DNA from: Zygaena filipendulae
Lineage: Eukaryota > Arthropoda > Insecta > Lepidoptera > Zygaenidae
Reading direction: 5' to 3'
DNA: 64,000 nucleotides
Assembly: GCA_907165275.2 (NCBI GenBank)
Contig: OU015651.1
Span: 14,158,501-14,222,500, forward strand
Shown here: positions 63,720 through 64,000 of the stretch, piece by piece
Position numbering within the stretch: the first letter of the stretch is position 1
How the letters are laid out: each line of letters starts with the position of its first letter
The notes under the pieces: generated by a model
Seen by the model: the letters and a program-made list of their open reading frames with translations, nothing else
What the model was told of the DNA's origin: nothing
The model's database searches: none
Translations under genes and position numbers: made by a program

Positions 63720-63910
63720 GTAAGATTCAATTTACTTTAGTGTCGATACTTCTTATATTTGTACTATAAACGTGTACATTATGCCTTAAAACTCATTTTA
63801 CACTTCTGTGCTAACTATATTGAAAATGCTAAAATAATAGATTAATTCTTGAGAAATTAATAAGTAACTACTTCAGATACCGTTGAGTTCGAAAATGTAC
63901 TGTCGCTCTT

Positions 63911-64000
63911 TTTTTTATTATAATAATCCATATCACAAAACACAGATCTACTTGATCCCACAGTAAGCTATTATTAGCTTGTGTCGTGGAAACCAAGTAA
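63911..64000 (-). mobile_element. Same SINE, 3' part, cut by the window end
   Basis: Matches the tail half of the SINE at 14920-15193 (CACAGATCTACTTGATCCCA, TAAGCTATTATTAGCTTGTG). The head would lie beyond 64000. Confidence 0.85.

Noticed and set aside
1..64000. CRISPR arrays, bacterial operons, rRNA
   Set aside because: None seen; direct repeats here are Helitron, MITE or LTR copies in an insect genome.

Overview
The window is genomic DNA of a lepidopteran insect (moth or butterfly). Three things point that way. The only host gene is an arthropod-type type II diacylglycerol kinase with GT-AG introns. Its introns are packed with repeats of kinds abundant in Lepidoptera: short Helitrons ending in a GC-rich hairpin plus CTAG, AT-rich TIR elements and tRNA-derived SINEs. 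The intergenic-type DNA is AT-rich while many exons are GC-rich. The species cannot be named from the sequence alone.

Host gene: one plus-strand gene runs through the whole window. Fifteen consecutive coding exons (9420 to 63719) join in phase into 1261 codons, with no stop and matching GT-AG boundaries. In order they encode the C-terminal half of a PH domain, two C1 zinc fingers, the catalytic DAGKc half, a very long acidic, serine-rich linker of about 785 residues, and the first part of the DAGKa accessory half. The N-terminus and the C-terminus lie outside. This architecture is diagnostic of diacylglycerol kinase eta/delta, which phosphorylates diacylglycerol to phosphatidic acid. The upstream introns are huge (24.6 and 15.9 kb); the downstream ones are 130 to 680 bp.

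Mobile DNA: 20080-25768 is a complete, minus-strand Ty3/gypsy LTR retrotransposon with LTRs that look identical, one intact gag-pol frame, PBS, PPT and a probable 4-bp target duplication. It sits inside an older MITE. 42962-48312 is a second minus-strand Ty3/gypsy element (CsRn1/Kabuki-like) with 927-bp LTRs that look identical but a truncated gag and a frame-broken protease. It sits inside another TIR element. Around them are at least 35 Helitron pieces, ten copies of a MITE that carries paired TGACGTCA (CRE) palindromes, three hairpin MITEs, a Tourist-size TIR family with 4-bp duplications, SINEs, and LINE relics. Many are nested in each other.

Layout: 1-9419 is repeat-rich presumed intron. 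9420-9500 is a PH exon. 9501-34107 is the giant intron with LTR element 1. 34108-40172 holds PH and C1 exons. 40173-56109 is a large intron with LTR element 2. 56110-63719 is the dense catalytic exon cluster. 63720-64000 is intron with a SINE end. I saw no rRNA, true tRNA, CRISPR or second host gene.
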